A stretch of DNA of 64,000 bases from an uncultured Bacilli bacterium. Its GTDB lineage: Bacteria; Bacillota_I; Bacilli_A; RF39; UBA660. Of the stretch, positions 9,184 to 18,286 are shown one piece after another. The notes below the pieces were generated by a model that worked only from the letters and a program-made list of their open reading frames with translations, was not told the origin of the DNA and did no database searches. A program made the translations under genes and the position numbers. The DNA lies in contig CAJUMA010000006.1 in assembly GCA_910587065.1 (NCBI GenBank), positions 35,884-99,883 of the forward strand, written 5' to 3'. Every line of letters begins with the position of its first letter. Within the stretch, counting starts at the first letter, position 1.

Positions 9184-10269
9184 TTATTTTAAATTTAGTA
9201 ATCTATTTACTGCTTTTTTAAATTTTTGCTTAGTTTTCTTTATCTTGTGTAGACGTAAGTCTTCTAAAAAGATTTCATAAAGTTTCATAAAGTCATTGTA
9301 CAAATCAACAAAAGTCGCAGAAGTTATAACACCTTTTTCACAATAATCGTAGATTCTTTTAAAAGTAAAATCTTGAAGTTCCTTAGCTACTTTAGCAAAC
9401 CCTTTTGTATTAATAACGCCATCATCAATATATGTCTTATATAATTCATCAATCCTAATTTGAAGAGCAATATAAGCACCAGACCAATTATACTTGTCAT
9501 ATTCATCCATCACAGCAATAGGATTTCTTATTGATTCTGTCACAAAAATATTATTTTTAGAACACTTCCCGCCATCTGATATCAAAGTAGAATCGAGAAT
9601 ACCTTTACCTGCATTATAGTTTTCCTCTAACCAATTATTATTTGCTAAACTAAAAGCGGCAACAAACATCTGATGAAAAGTTAGTAAGTTATCAAATGGT
9701 GAAGTCTTTTGCTTATCCCCTACTCCTTTTTTAAAAACATCATCAATTATAAAATTCGAATCATTTCTTTTCTTTATTACAGCTAGTGCAAGTAGCCTTG
9801 TTAGATTATCAATCATCATAGAACCCGAAGTTGCAATTCCTTGTTCAATTTCTGATTTTAAAAATCCTGCATAATTAGATACCTCAACTGTGCCTTGTTT
9901 TAAGAATAGTTTCCTTTTAAAGTGCGATCCATAGCTTTTACAAAAATAAACCATTAATATATGCCAAATCACATCAGAAAAAAGTTTCTCAATAAATTCT
10001 ATATCTCCCGTATATCCAGTCGTTCCATACACCATCGCTTGCGTATTTTCAGAAATATAATCAACATAGCCATAAACACGTTCATTAATAATTTCATCAA
10101 ATTCATTCCAATCATAAATACGAACTTCACCAATTCCATCCAATATTTTTGATGCAAAAAGATCTATTGCAAACTTATCAGATTTACCAATTAACATGGC
10201 AATATTATCTTTTAATATTTGATTAAATAAAGCTATATCTTCTTCCTTGCTACTCTTAATTTTTCCCAT
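9184..10269 (-). CDS. Hypothetical protein
   Basis: A 361-residue protein I do not recognise. It looks soluble and helical, with a strongly basic C-terminal tail (K-K-T-K-Q-K-F-K-K). An extended -10-like TGTTATAAT lies upstream, similar to those before neighbouring host genes, which suggests its own transcript. No catalytic motif could be identified. Confidence 0.8.
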   Translation of the reverse strand: MGKIKSSKEEDIALFNQILKDNIAMLIGKSDKFAIDLFASKILDGIGEVRIYDWNEFDEIINERVYGYVDYISENTQAMVYGTTGYTGDIEFIEKLFSDVIWHILMVYFCKSYGSHFKRKLFLKQGTVEVSNYAGFLKSEIEQGIATSGSMMIDNLTRLLALAVIKKRNDSNFIIDDVFKKGVGDKQKTSPFDNLLTFHQMFVAAFSLANNNWLEENYNAGKGILDSTLISDGGKCSKNNIFVTESIRNPIAVMDEYDKYNWSGAYIALQIRIDELYKTYIDDGVINTKGFAKVAKELQDFTFKRIYDYCEKGVITSATFVDLYNDFMKLYEIFLEDLRLHKIKKTKQKFKKAVNRLLNLK

Positions 10270-10313
10270 TATTAAAATCCCCCTAAAAATGTTTCTATAT
10301 TATAACACATTTT

Positions 10314-10970
10314 TTATAATTGTGCTTGAATCCATTTAATATCTTCAATTGCTTTGTCTATATTAAAAAAACCATTACCAACAGGATAATAAACTGAATA
10401 AAAAGAAAACTCTTCCCCATTTATCTCCCTTACAAACTTATTTTTGCGTACTTGTGAAACACTTATCTTTTCTCCCAACATAATTGAGCTCACTTGATTA
10501 CCAAATAAAATAATGACTTTAGGTTTTATTAAATTAAACTCATATTCCAAATATTTTTTATATTCTAAAAACACCGCATCATCTAAAGGCCTTGCATCAA
10601 CTTGCGTACATTTACCTAAATTAGTTATAAAAAACTTATGCTTTTTAACGTTATCATAAACTAAATTAGCAAAATCATAATCCCAGTCTTTTCCTTTTTT
10701 TTCGCGGATAGAATCAAATAATTCTTTATCTAATAAACCTAAATTATAAAAAAGGGTCCATATATTTTTTGTACCAATCCAAGGATGCTTAGGACCTTCC
10801 CAACTTTTCTCAGCAGCAATATTTCGCATGGTTGGATTCATAAAAACAAAACAAATATCAGGATTATTAGTACATCCACCGTTATAGATTGAATCTAAGT
10901 TTTTATCTCCATACTTTTTTTGCAATTTATCATATACTTTATATAATTCTTCCATGTTTTTATACTTCAT
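10314..10970 (-). CDS. Uracil-DNA glycosylase family protein
   Basis: A 218-residue protein with family features: F-V-F-M-N-P-T near residue 45 (first active-site loop), P-W-I-G-T-K-N-I-W, F-I-T-N-L-G-K-C-T-Q near 115, and I-I-L-F-G-N-Q-V near 153. This layout is typical of the UDG superfamily related to families 4-6, often annotated simply as uracil-DNA glycosylase family protein. Iron-sulfur cysteines are not obvious. It probably removes uracil or another altered base. It is a second UDG-type gene near the damaged copy at 6534-6955. Confidence 0.75.
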   Translation of the reverse strand: MKYKNMEELYKVYDKLQKKYGDKNLDSIYNGGCTNNPDICFVFMNPTMRNIAAEKSWEGPKHPWIGTKNIWTLFYNLGLLDKELFDSIREKKGKDWDYDFANLVYDNVKKHKFFITNLGKCTQVDARPLDDAVFLEYKKYLEYEFNLIKPKVIILFGNQVSSIMLGEKISVSQVRKNKFVREINGEEFSFYSVYYPVGNGFFNIDKAIEDIKWIQAQL

Positions 10971-11030
10971 AATATCTCCTTAATAAAATGCACATCTAAT
11001 ATAACACAAAATAAATTTTTACACAATAAA

Positions 11031-11047
11031 AGGAACCAATGGTTCCT
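11031..11047 (-). terminator. Intrinsic terminator
   Basis: A perfect 7-bp stem AGGAACC / GGTTCCT with a 3-nt loop is followed on the minus strand by TTTTATT, just past the stop of the 11051-13732 gene. Confidence 0.85.
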
Positions 11048-11050
11048 CAT

Positions 11051-13732
11051 TTATCTTCTTTGTCTTTTTGGAGGTTTTATTTCTTCTGCATAAACTGAAA
11101 CAATGTATTCTAAATCTCCTGGACCATATTCAGTTAAATATTTTATTAAATAATCTGTGGTAAACTCTTTACCCGTTATTTCTTTCGATTCCTCATGCAA
11201 GACAAATGTAGAATCAGACCTATATATATTAAATAAATCATAATACTCGAAATAATCTAACACTGTATAATTAGTACCTTCAACTAATGAATCTAATATT
11301 GTTGTATCATCTACATATCCAGAATATTTATACTTATAACTGTCTCTTAAAACATTTTTGATTGATTGAATTGGCAAAGAATAATTAAGGCGTGGAACAA
11401 ACTTAGTTTCTTCTCCTTCCGCTTGCTTACTCTTATTTGGCTTAATTTCTTTTCGATTATCTACACGTTCTATTCCTAAATTATCCAAATGCTTATCAGC
11501 TGCTGCGAGTAAACGTGACATTACATCAGCCTCAAGAACATTTAATTCTCCAGTTTTCTTTTCTGGATCTTCAATAGGTCCTTCTTCTTCATCTTTTTTT
11601 GCCTGTTTTGTTGTTAAAACATTAGAATTTTTCTTCGTTCCATCTTGATTATATTCATTAAGATTCCTCAATATTGCAAGTAATTCAGTCATTTCTTCCT
11701 GTTTTCCTGAATAATTAGCCATGCCAAAATGTGCAGCAATTTTCGCGATATAGTCATCATTTGTTAGAAATCCACCTGTTTCAAGAGCCATTTTTATATC
11801 ATTTCCACTATAAGCAACACTTCTTAAATCAGGTATTAAAACTTCATCCTCTGTAAGATAATCTAGGCAATAACCTTCATCTGCACGAGGTGTCTCTTCT
11901 AGAATTTTTTCATTTCTTAAAGCTTCATTAACATCATTAACAACATCTGTTAACACTTCAGTTCTTCCGCTAGCAAATGCTTCTGCAACAATAGTAGCGT
12001 TTTCCTGTTGTTCTTCCGATTGTTCTAGAGGAGTATCACTCTCTTTACCGCTTGGAGATTCTTTTTCTTTCATCTCCTTAGCACGCCTAGCTTCATTTTC
12101 TTCTGCTCTAATTATTGCTGCTATGGCAAAATCAATAGCATTTGATGTCCTTTTTAAATCATCAGATGTTTGAATATCTTTTGTCGATTCTAAAGAACCT
12201 TTTGATTCATCAAGATTTCTTTCCATTTCTAGTATTTCTTGATACTCTTGTAAAGCATCATTGTATTGTCCAACACTTTCTGGAGATTCACCACTTAAAA
12301 CACGTTTAAAGGAATCTTCTAAATTCGCTGCTTCTGCAACATTTACAATATTTTCATCCTCTTGAACTGCTCTTTCTCCATTAAGAATTCTTAAAGCATC
12401 ATCCATGTCTTGTTCATTTTCATATCCTGTTGGGAAATTTTTAATATTTGTTTCGCCAAGTACTGACTCAAGATATTTTTTACGTTCTTCGATTTTTTTT
12501 CTTGCCGCTTTTTGCGCTTTTGCAACTTCATCTTTCACTCTTTGCTCTGATAAACTTGGATCATATTCTTTGTTTTGAGCTGCAATATAATCAGCTTCAG
12601 CTTGTTTAGCTAAATCATCCAGTCTATTTTCCTCTGGGTAAACGCCTGGAACATAACTCATAACTTCTATAGGAGTTTCTATTGATTCAGCTTGTTCCTG
12701 TCTATCCTTAATCATTTCCTGGATATCCATCTCTTTTCCAAAAATCTCTTCAACAGAAAGATTAACGCTTTCAAATCTTAAACAATCAGCAAGATTAATA
12801 CCATAATTAGTGGCCATATTTTTAGTTTCTTCAACAATGTTTGAAATAACTTCATCATAATCTTTTTCTAATATATTAGAAAGGACTTTTCTAATAGCGA
12901 CATATTTATTCTTAAAATTTGCTAAATAATCACGAGCTAACATACCATCTTCCATTAACACGTCATTCGTTTCAATATAAGAAGAAACTACACTAACTAT
13001 TGCATCATAAATGGCATTACAAATAGTTGATGTACTTGTTTTACCATTCTCTAAAACTTGCTCATATCCATACCAAGTTCCCACAATATCGTAAATCGGT
13101 AAAATAGCTTGAGTTTTTCTAATAAACTCAATACTCATACCATCCAAAAAACTAATCATTTTATCTAAATCTTTTGTTTTACATTTTAATTTAATTGGAG
13201 CATTATACCCAGCACATATAAAACGAGTTGCTGGAGTAACAATTCTAAAATCATTTAAACCTTGTCTACGCATTTCTTGATATAAATATCTAACAGAAGA
13301 AATAAAATCGGCTGGCAAAACTTTAATAATAAACTCATGTTCCATTGATAAGTAGTCAGCATCTTCTCTTACTCCTGAAGCATCATAAACAACTGTATCA
13401 TTTTTTTGAATTTGACCATTAATCTTACGAAAAAATACTTCACCCATTTGGATTTGCTTATCTTCAGGCAATTCCATATACTTATCTTTGCCATTACTAA
13501 AGTCAAAACACATATTTAGCATTAGTTCATTAACAAAGTCATCGTTTTCTAAAACATCAACCTTACCTTCACTTAACTTATCTAAATCCATACAAGCCAT
13601 TAATGACTTATTCTCGTTATAGAATGGTAAAGAAGAAGCTAAATAATTAGCCACAACAAAAGTAACTATGTCAAGGCCATCTTCAACGCTAAAAGTTACT
13701 CTCGTATTATTCCTAAATTTATTTAATTTCAT
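11051..13732 (-). CDS. Large hypothetical protein with coiled-coil middle
   Basis: About 893 residues. The ATG at 13732 is preferred over one six codons upstream because GGTGAT precedes it. The N-terminal 340 residues look globular. Residues about 350-640 are rich in Glu, Ala, Lys and Gln and look like coiled coil or disordered linker. The C-terminal 150 residues are globular again and end in a basic K-R-Q-R-R. No membrane segment or signal peptide is seen. I do not recognise the family; similar size and composition are common in scaffold-like or lineage-specific proteins. Confidence 0.8.
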   Translation of the reverse strand: MKLNKFRNNTRVTFSVEDGLDIVTFVVANYLASSLPFYNENKSLMACMDLDKLSEGKVDVLENDDFVNELMLNMCFDFSNGKDKYMELPEDKQIQMGEVFFRKINGQIQKNDTVVYDASGVREDADYLSMEHEFIIKVLPADFISSVRYLYQEMRRQGLNDFRIVTPATRFICAGYNAPIKLKCKTKDLDKMISFLDGMSIEFIRKTQAILPIYDIVGTWYGYEQVLENGKTSTSTICNAIYDAIVSVVSSYIETNDVLMEDGMLARDYLANFKNKYVAIRKVLSNILEKDYDEVISNIVEETKNMATNYGINLADCLRFESVNLSVEEIFGKEMDIQEMIKDRQEQAESIETPIEVMSYVPGVYPEENRLDDLAKQAEADYIAAQNKEYDPSLSEQRVKDEVAKAQKAARKKIEERKKYLESVLGETNIKNFPTGYENEQDMDDALRILNGERAVQEDENIVNVAEAANLEDSFKRVLSGESPESVGQYNDALQEYQEILEMERNLDESKGSLESTKDIQTSDDLKRTSNAIDFAIAAIIRAEENEARRAKEMKEKESPSGKESDTPLEQSEEQQENATIVAEAFASGRTEVLTDVVNDVNEALRNEKILEETPRADEGYCLDYLTEDEVLIPDLRSVAYSGNDIKMALETGGFLTNDDYIAKIAAHFGMANYSGKQEEMTELLAILRNLNEYNQDGTKKNSNVLTTKQAKKDEEEGPIEDPEKKTGELNVLEADVMSRLLAAADKHLDNLGIERVDNRKEIKPNKSKQAEGEETKFVPRLNYSLPIQSIKNVLRDSYKYKYSGYVDDTTILDSLVEGTNYTVLDYFEYYDLFNIYRSDSTFVLHEESKEITGKEFTTDYLIKYLTEYGPGDLEYIVSVYAEEIKPPKRQRR

Positions 13733-13811
13733 AATATCACCATTCCACATAATAACTACAATTACCTTATTATAAAGATATTATAACATTAAAATAGCAA
13801 CAAATAAATAA

Positions 13812-13837
13812 AAAAGAGTTTAATTATACACTCTTTT
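13812..13837 (-). terminator. Intrinsic terminator overlapping the end of the alpha-CTD-like gene
   Basis: An 8-bp stem AAAAGAGT / ACTCTTTT is followed by a T-rich run on the minus strand. It overlaps the last codons of the 13820-14044 gene. Confidence 0.75.
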
Positions 13838-14044
13838 ATTTAAATCTAAGCCTAGTAATTGTAACTTAATGGTTATCTGTTTAATTTCATTATCTTTTAA
13901 ACCAAGTTCTTTAAGCTTTTTCCGATTCAACACCCATAAATTTTCGATTGTAACTATGTCATTTATATGAAGTAAATTAACTATTGTTTTATCTAAATCC
14001 AATATTTCTATATTTTTTTCTACATATATGTTTTTCTTTAGCAT
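13820..14044 (-). CDS. Small protein resembling the RNA polymerase alpha C-terminal domain
   Basis: About 74 residues from the ATG at 14044. The whole protein follows the helical pattern of the alpha-CTD: I-E-I-L-D-L-D at the start, a core L-L-H-I-N-D-I-V-T-I-E-N-L, L-K-E-L-G-L-K-D-N-E-I and a final L-L-G-L-D-L. In RpoA this fold of paired helix-hairpin-helices binds UP-element DNA and activators. Here it stands alone without the assembly domain. Function is unknown; it might be a DNA-binding or protein-docking module. It has its own extended -10 (TGTTATAAT) and terminator. Confidence 0.6.
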   Translation of the reverse strand: MLKKNIYVEKNIEILDLDKTIVNLLHINDIVTIENLWVLNRKKLKELGLKDNEIKQITIKLQLLGLDLNKRVYN

Positions 14045-14111
14045 AGTTACACCGTCCCCAAAATTAATTTCAAAAATATTATAACACATTTTTAAAAATA
14101 TCGTAAGAAAA

Positions 14112-14135
14112 AAGGCAAGAAAAATTTCAAGCCTT
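14112..14135 (-). terminator. Intrinsic terminator
   Basis: Stem AAGGC / GCCTT with extra pairing inside, followed by TTTTTT on the minus strand, just past the stop of the 14148-15584 gene. Confidence 0.85.
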
Positions 14136-14147
14136 CTTACATGTAAT

Positions 14148-15584
14148 CTATCTTATTCGTAGTTCACCAAAATCTGATTGATCAAATATTGCTCTTTTAG
14201 AAACCGCATTATAAGCATTTTCTAAAGTAACGGCCGTATTTTTCACTATCGCAGCAGAACTATCCACTAATGCTTCAAGTCCACCATTCTTTCCTATTTT
14301 AGTTATCTGTGTTAAATTTGCAGGACTAATAGATTTAGAATCCATTAAAGCTTTTAAAGCATAAGCGGCAAATAAAGGTGTTACCTCGCCCTTAACTTTA
14401 TTATTAACTATATCTAGCATATGCTTAGTTTCATCGGGATATTTGCTAACTAATTCCTTGCCATATTCACTTAAATTTTCATACGACCCTGCAAGTAAAT
14501 CTTTTTTTCTAAAACGTTGACTTTCTAAAGTTCTAACTTCTTCTTCGATTTTTTTCTTAACATCAGTTATATCAAAACTTTTTGCACGCATAGACACTTT
14601 TACGTAATCAACAACTCTTTGTTCAACAGAGGCATCAATGTTAGCAGTAGTTGAGACATATTGGTTAGCTATTGGTGTTAATCCCACATCATTCATCTGA
14701 GACATAATTAAACCAAAAGATTCCTTAACTCTCTCAATTTTTTCTAACTCCGCTTCATCTTTTTCAATAACTGACTCTAAAGTTGAAATCTGTTTAATAT
14801 TTTTCAAACTAGTTAAAACATTTCTGTTTAAATCAGCTAATTTTAGTTTATTTCGTGACAATCTTTCACGAACAATTATTTCTTTATCATTATCATCTGT
14901 TCCAATGACAATAATTGATTCCATAAATCTTCTAAATAAAACTTCATTATCTTTAATAAGATCTAAATACCTTAAGTATTCCTGATCATCTCTTATTTTT
15001 TCTTCATTTTCAACTACATAATGTTTTATTCTATTAAAATGTCTAGTTAAATCCTGTGCTAAATTTGGTATTTGTTTTAAATCAAATATAACATCTACAG
15101 CTGTTTTTGCCTTGTCTTTAATCACAAATGTTTTTGCATAATCAACATCAGCTTGATCCAACACACCTGAACAAACTGCCGTTATTTGGTTAGAACTACT
15201 TAAATTATTGTTCATAAAATTAACATAATGATCAAAATTACGTTTCTCAATCGCATCTTTTATTTCAGCATACCTATTATAAGTAACTGTTATTGCCCTA
15301 AGTTTAATCTTCTCAAAATCAGTTAATTCACCACTTTCAACTACCTTAGCTTGTAGTTGATCAATAGTGGCACCCAATTTTTCCAATTTAACATTTATGT
15401 TAGGTATAATACTTCTAATCGTTTCATCATGATCATAACACTGCTCTAAAATTTTAAATTCACATATGTAATTTAAAGTTTTTAATAAATCAAGCAGTAT
15501 TTGTTTATCCTTAGGAGAAATACCGCTAACACCCATACTTTTAAGAGACGTAAACAATTCTCGATAACTATCAAGACTAGTCAT
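14148..15584 (-). CDS. Hypothetical helical protein
   Basis: About 478 residues when started at the ATG at 15584, which overlaps the stop of the small acidic gene upstream by 8 bases, a sign of translational coupling. The protein is predicted to be almost all helix, with coiled-coil stretches around 215-300 and 330-380. There is no membrane segment, signal peptide or recognised motif. Confidence 0.75.
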   Translation of the reverse strand: MTSLDSYRELFTSLKSMGVSGISPKDKQILLDLLKTLNYICEFKILEQCYDHDETIRSIIPNINVKLEKLGATIDQLQAKVVESGELTDFEKIKLRAITVTYNRYAEIKDAIEKRNFDHYVNFMNNNLSSSNQITAVCSGVLDQADVDYAKTFVIKDKAKTAVDVIFDLKQIPNLAQDLTRHFNRIKHYVVENEEKIRDDQEYLRYLDLIKDNEVLFRRFMESIIVIGTDDNDKEIIVRERLSRNKLKLADLNRNVLTSLKNIKQISTLESVIEKDEAELEKIERVKESFGLIMSQMNDVGLTPIANQYVSTTANIDASVEQRVVDYVKVSMRAKSFDITDVKKKIEEEVRTLESQRFRKKDLLAGSYENLSEYGKELVSKYPDETKHMLDIVNNKVKGEVTPLFAAYALKALMDSKSISPANLTQITKIGKNGGLEALVDSSAAIVKNTAVTLENAYNAVSKRAIFDQSDFGELRIR

Positions 15585-15705
15585 CCAAATCAGCTCCTTC
15601 ATCCAAATCAAGTATTACATCACTTTCGTTTTCTAAAGAGGCAATTATACCATCAAGTTCTTCAACAACATCAAAGAAACCACTTATTTCATTTGTTTCA
15701 TCCAT
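15577..15705 (-). CDS. Small acidic protein (42 residues)
   Basis: An ATG at 15705 with GGTG a few bases upstream opens a 42-residue frame very rich in Asp and Glu (16 of 42), ending D-L-D-E-G-A-D-L-D-D. Its stop overlaps the start of the next gene by 8 bases. The overlap and SD support a real gene translated together with the 478-residue partner; function is unknown. Confidence 0.5.
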   Translation of the reverse strand: MDETNEISGFFDVVEELDGIIASLENESDVILDLDEGADLDD

Positions 15706-15757
15706 ATGCGTCACCTATTATAATTCTATCATATCAAAGTATCTAAAAAAAGAAAAA

Positions 15758-15780
15758 ACCATTAACTTTACATTAACGGT
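15758..15780 (-). terminator. Intrinsic terminator
   Basis: Stem of 8 bp with one mismatch (ACCGTTAA / TTAATGGT on the minus strand) followed by TTTTTTCTTTTTTT. It overlaps the end of the 15768-16589 gene. Confidence 0.8.
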
Positions 15781-16589
15781 TTATAGCAGTCTTGAACAAT
15801 ATTATCCAATTTAGTTAAAATGCTATCAATTAAATTATTTTTTACATCACTAGTAGAAGAATATTCAATAACTATTGTTTTTAGAGCACTAGCTGATTCT
15901 CTATCTAACATCCTGTTATTGATTAAAGATAATAAATAAGCATATTCATTATTATCAAATAATGCATATACAAGCATTCTTACAAACATAAAATCATTTA
16001 AATAGTTAAATAAATCACTAAAATGCACATAGCCATAAGAAAATATCTTCATTATTAACTCTTTTACTACAAGTTTAGGCATATCCTCTGTATTACATGA
16101 CAAGCAATCAATATTATTACAAATATATTCAACTATAACCGAAACATCATTAAATAATGAATAATCTACATGATGTTTTACTGAAAACATATCTTTAAGA
16201 ATTAATGCCAATTCAAACAAGTTTTCATCACGAGCAGAATTAATTTGTTTAAAAAGGCTAATAATTATATCAGCATAAATAGAATCTGCGACTACTTTCT
16301 TCTCTACAGCAACAAGTAATAAGGAACAAAAACATTTACGATCTAAAAAAAGACGATAAATAGGCGTATTTAATACATAATCACTACATCCTACAAATTC
16401 ACCTAAATAATTTGTAAAAACAGAGTTGCTAACATCCGAATTTAATATAGCATCTAAATTGCCAGAAATAGACAAATTAATATCTATATTACCGTTATTT
16501 ATAGCTGATTTTAATAACATTAAATCAACATCTGCTATATTATCGCTTGAAACAATGTGTTTTAGATTAACTAGTGCATCAAAATCCAT
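15768..16589 (-). CDS. Hypothetical protein
   Basis: About 273 residues from the ATG at 16589, chosen for the upstream GAAGGGG. I do not recognise it. It is helical and rich in Leu, Asn and Asp, with repeated helix-length segments that could be an alpha-solenoid. It is driven by a strong promoter at 16614-16642 and shares a divergent regulatory region with the 16703 gene. Confidence 0.78.
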   Translation of the reverse strand: MDFDALVNLKHIVSSDNIADVDLMLLKSAINNGNIDINLSISGNLDAILNSDVSNSVFTNYLGEFVGCSDYVLNTPIYRLFLDRKCFCSLLLVAVEKKVVADSIYADIIISLFKQINSARDENLFELALILKDMFSVKHHVDYSLFNDVSVIVEYICNNIDCLSCNTEDMPKLVVKELIMKIFSYGYVHFSDLFNYLNDFMFVRMLVYALFDNNEYAYLLSLINNRMLDRESASALKTIVIEYSSTSDVKNNLIDSILTKLDNIVQDCYKPLM

Positions 16590-16613
16590 TTTTACCCCTT
16601 CTTTGTGCAGCAT

Positions 16614-16642
16614 ATTATATTATCCTTTTGTCAATTTGTCAA
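16614..16642 (-). promoter_or_regulatory. Consensus sigma-A promoter for the 15768-16589 gene
   Basis: On the minus strand TTGACA (16637-16642) and TATAAT (16614-16619) are separated by exactly 17 bp. A second TTGACA lies 8 bp further inside the spacer. Confidence 0.85.
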
Positions 16643-16650
16643 AGAAAACA

Positions 16651-16679
16651 TTTACTTTATCCTAAAATAATAATATAAT
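16651..16679 (+). promoter_or_regulatory. Sigma-A promoter for the 16703 gene
   Basis: TTTACT (16651-16656) and TATAAT (16674-16679) are separated by 17 bp, followed by AGGAGG and the ATG at 16703. It is divergent from the promoter at 16614-16642. Confidence 0.8.
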
Positions 16680-16702
16680 CTTAATATAGGAGGGATATGT
16701 AA

Positions 16703-17314
16703 ATGGAAGAAATTACAAATCTTATTCAAGAAGCTAAAAACACTATTGATGAATTTGAACGATATATCTTTAAAAATCATATAGAAAAATATATTACTGT
16801 TAAAGAATTCACAAGCCAAATGTATTCTAGAATTAGTTACGCAGAATCACAAATTAGATTGCAATCAGTAGATGAAGATACAAAAAGTAAACTAGAAAGT
16901 ATTATTAATGACTCAAATAGCATCAAAGAAGCTTTTCAAAAAGGTAATAACATAGAAATAATTATTAATGACGGACATTATACAACTCAAGAAGTTAGTA
17001 ATCAAACTATACCAACAAAATTTGATGAATTTAAGCCAATTGAATCATCAGCAGTAAAGATAACTGATTATGATCCAGAAAGAGACGGATTATCAATAAC
17101 TGAAGAAATGGCAACACCAGAAATCATAGAAGTGCCTGAACCTGCTGTTGAAATGCCAAAAGTAGATCAATTGATTGAAACGGCAAATAATACACCAAAT
17201 TTCGAAGAGGCTTTAGATGTCGCAGCAATAGATGCTTTCTTAAATGAGAGTGGCATTAAAGAAAATATTGGTATGCAGGAAGAAACACCTACTGCATCAC
17301 AATTAAAATTATAA
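16703..17314 (+). CDS. Hypothetical acidic protein
   Basis: A 203-residue protein with a strong SD (AGGAGGG) and promoter. The first 90 residues are helical and look like coiled coil. The C-terminal half is acidic and Pro/Thr/Glu-rich, probably disordered. There is no membrane segment. It was not recognised. It ends at a bidirectional terminator shared with the convergent glycosyltransferase gene. Confidence 0.75.
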   Translation: MEEITNLIQEAKNTIDEFERYIFKNHIEKYITVKEFTSQMYSRISYAESQIRLQSVDEDTKSKLESIINDSNSIKEAFQKGNNIEIIINDGHYTTQEVSNQTIPTKFDEFKPIESSAVKITDYDPERDGLSITEEMATPEIIEVPEPAVEMPKVDQLIETANNTPNFEEALDVAAIDAFLNESGIKENIGMQEETPTASQLKL

Positions 17315-17315
17315 T

Positions 17316-17346
17316 AAAAGGATTTATCCAAAAGATAAGTCCTTTT
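17316..17346. terminator. Bidirectional intrinsic terminator
   Basis: A long stem (AAAAGGA-TTATC / GATAA-TCCTTTT with one mismatch) lies between two convergent genes. It is flanked by A-rich sequence on the left and T-rich on the right, so it can terminate both transcripts. Confidence 0.9.
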
Positions 17347-18286
17347 ATTTTTGCATACGTTCAAGCATTTTTATTTCATTTAAATATAATTCATATGTTT
17401 GTTTATTCTTTTTCGCTATCACTTGTAAAATCATACCTGTAATCCAAAGTAGCACTGCAACTGTAATCAAAAAACAAGCAAATATTAAACTTGGAAATTT
17501 TAAGACAACACCTAATTTAAAATAATCAGCAAAGGGAGGAATACCAATAATGATACCACCTATTAAAACAAGTAATGCAAATATATTAAAAAACAACGCT
17601 GGTCGATATTCCTTAAATAAAGTGCCAATTGTCTTTAATACTTTTATCCCATCAGTTACTGTATTTAATTTAGAAACAGAACCTTCCGGTCTATCTCGAT
17701 ATTGTACAGGTACTTCAACAAGCATAAAATTCTTATCAACTGCATGAATAGTCATCTCTGTTTCTATTTCAAATCCTTTTGATAAAACAGGAAAACCCTT
17801 AACAAAATCACGAGAAAATGCTCGATATCCCGTCATAATATCTTTAACATTATTCTTAAATATAAAATTTATTAATTTTCTAACTAAAACATTCCCAAAA
17901 TTGTGAAACATTCTTTTATTCTCTTGAAAATATGTACTAGATAGTCTGTCCCCAATAACCATGTCCGCTTTTCCTTCTAGTACTAAATCACACATCTCTC
18001 TTGCAGATTCAGCAGGATAAGTATCATCTCCATCAATCATTAAGTAACAATCAGCATTGATGTCTCTAAACATACTTCTAATAACATTTCCTTTACCTTG
18101 ACGATATTCATATCTAACCTCTGCTCCCGCTTTCTTTGCAAGAACATCAGTTCCATCATTAGAATTATTATCATAAACATAAATAGTCGCTTCTGGTAAC
18201 GCTTTCTTATAATCTTTAACAACCTTTTCGATTGTTTTTGCTTCATTATAACAAGGTATTAAAACAGCAATACTACTTTTTTTCAT
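17345..18286 (-). CDS. Family 2 glycosyltransferase, polyprenyl-phosphate type
   Basis: About 313 residues from the ATG at 18286 (GAGGTGAT upstream). The N-terminal GT-A domain has the start I-P-C-Y-N-E, the nucleotide-binding I-D-G-D-D-T-Y, and D-I-M-T-G-Y-R-A-F-S-R, typical of dolichol/undecaprenyl-phosphate glucosyl- or mannosyltransferases. Two membrane segments follow (about 235-255 and 270-295). It probably loads a sugar from a nucleotide donor onto a lipid carrier at the membrane. It overlaps the upstream membrane-protein gene by 14 bp, so the two are coupled; the GtrA-family protein at 60259 could belong to a similar pathway. Confidence 0.9.
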   Translation of the reverse strand: MKKSSIAVLIPCYNEAKTIEKVVKDYKKALPEATIYVYDNNSNDGTDVLAKKAGAEVRYEYRQGKGNVIRSMFRDINADCYLMIDGDDTYPAESAREMCDLVLEGKADMVIGDRLSSTYFQENKRMFHNFGNVLVRKLINFIFKNNVKDIMTGYRAFSRDFVKGFPVLSKGFEIETEMTIHAVDKNFMLVEVPVQYRDRPEGSVSKLNTVTDGIKVLKTIGTLFKEYRPALFFNIFALLVLIGGIIIGIPPFADYFKLGVVLKFPSLIFACFLITVAVLLWITGMILQVIAKKNKQTYELYLNEIKMLERMQK

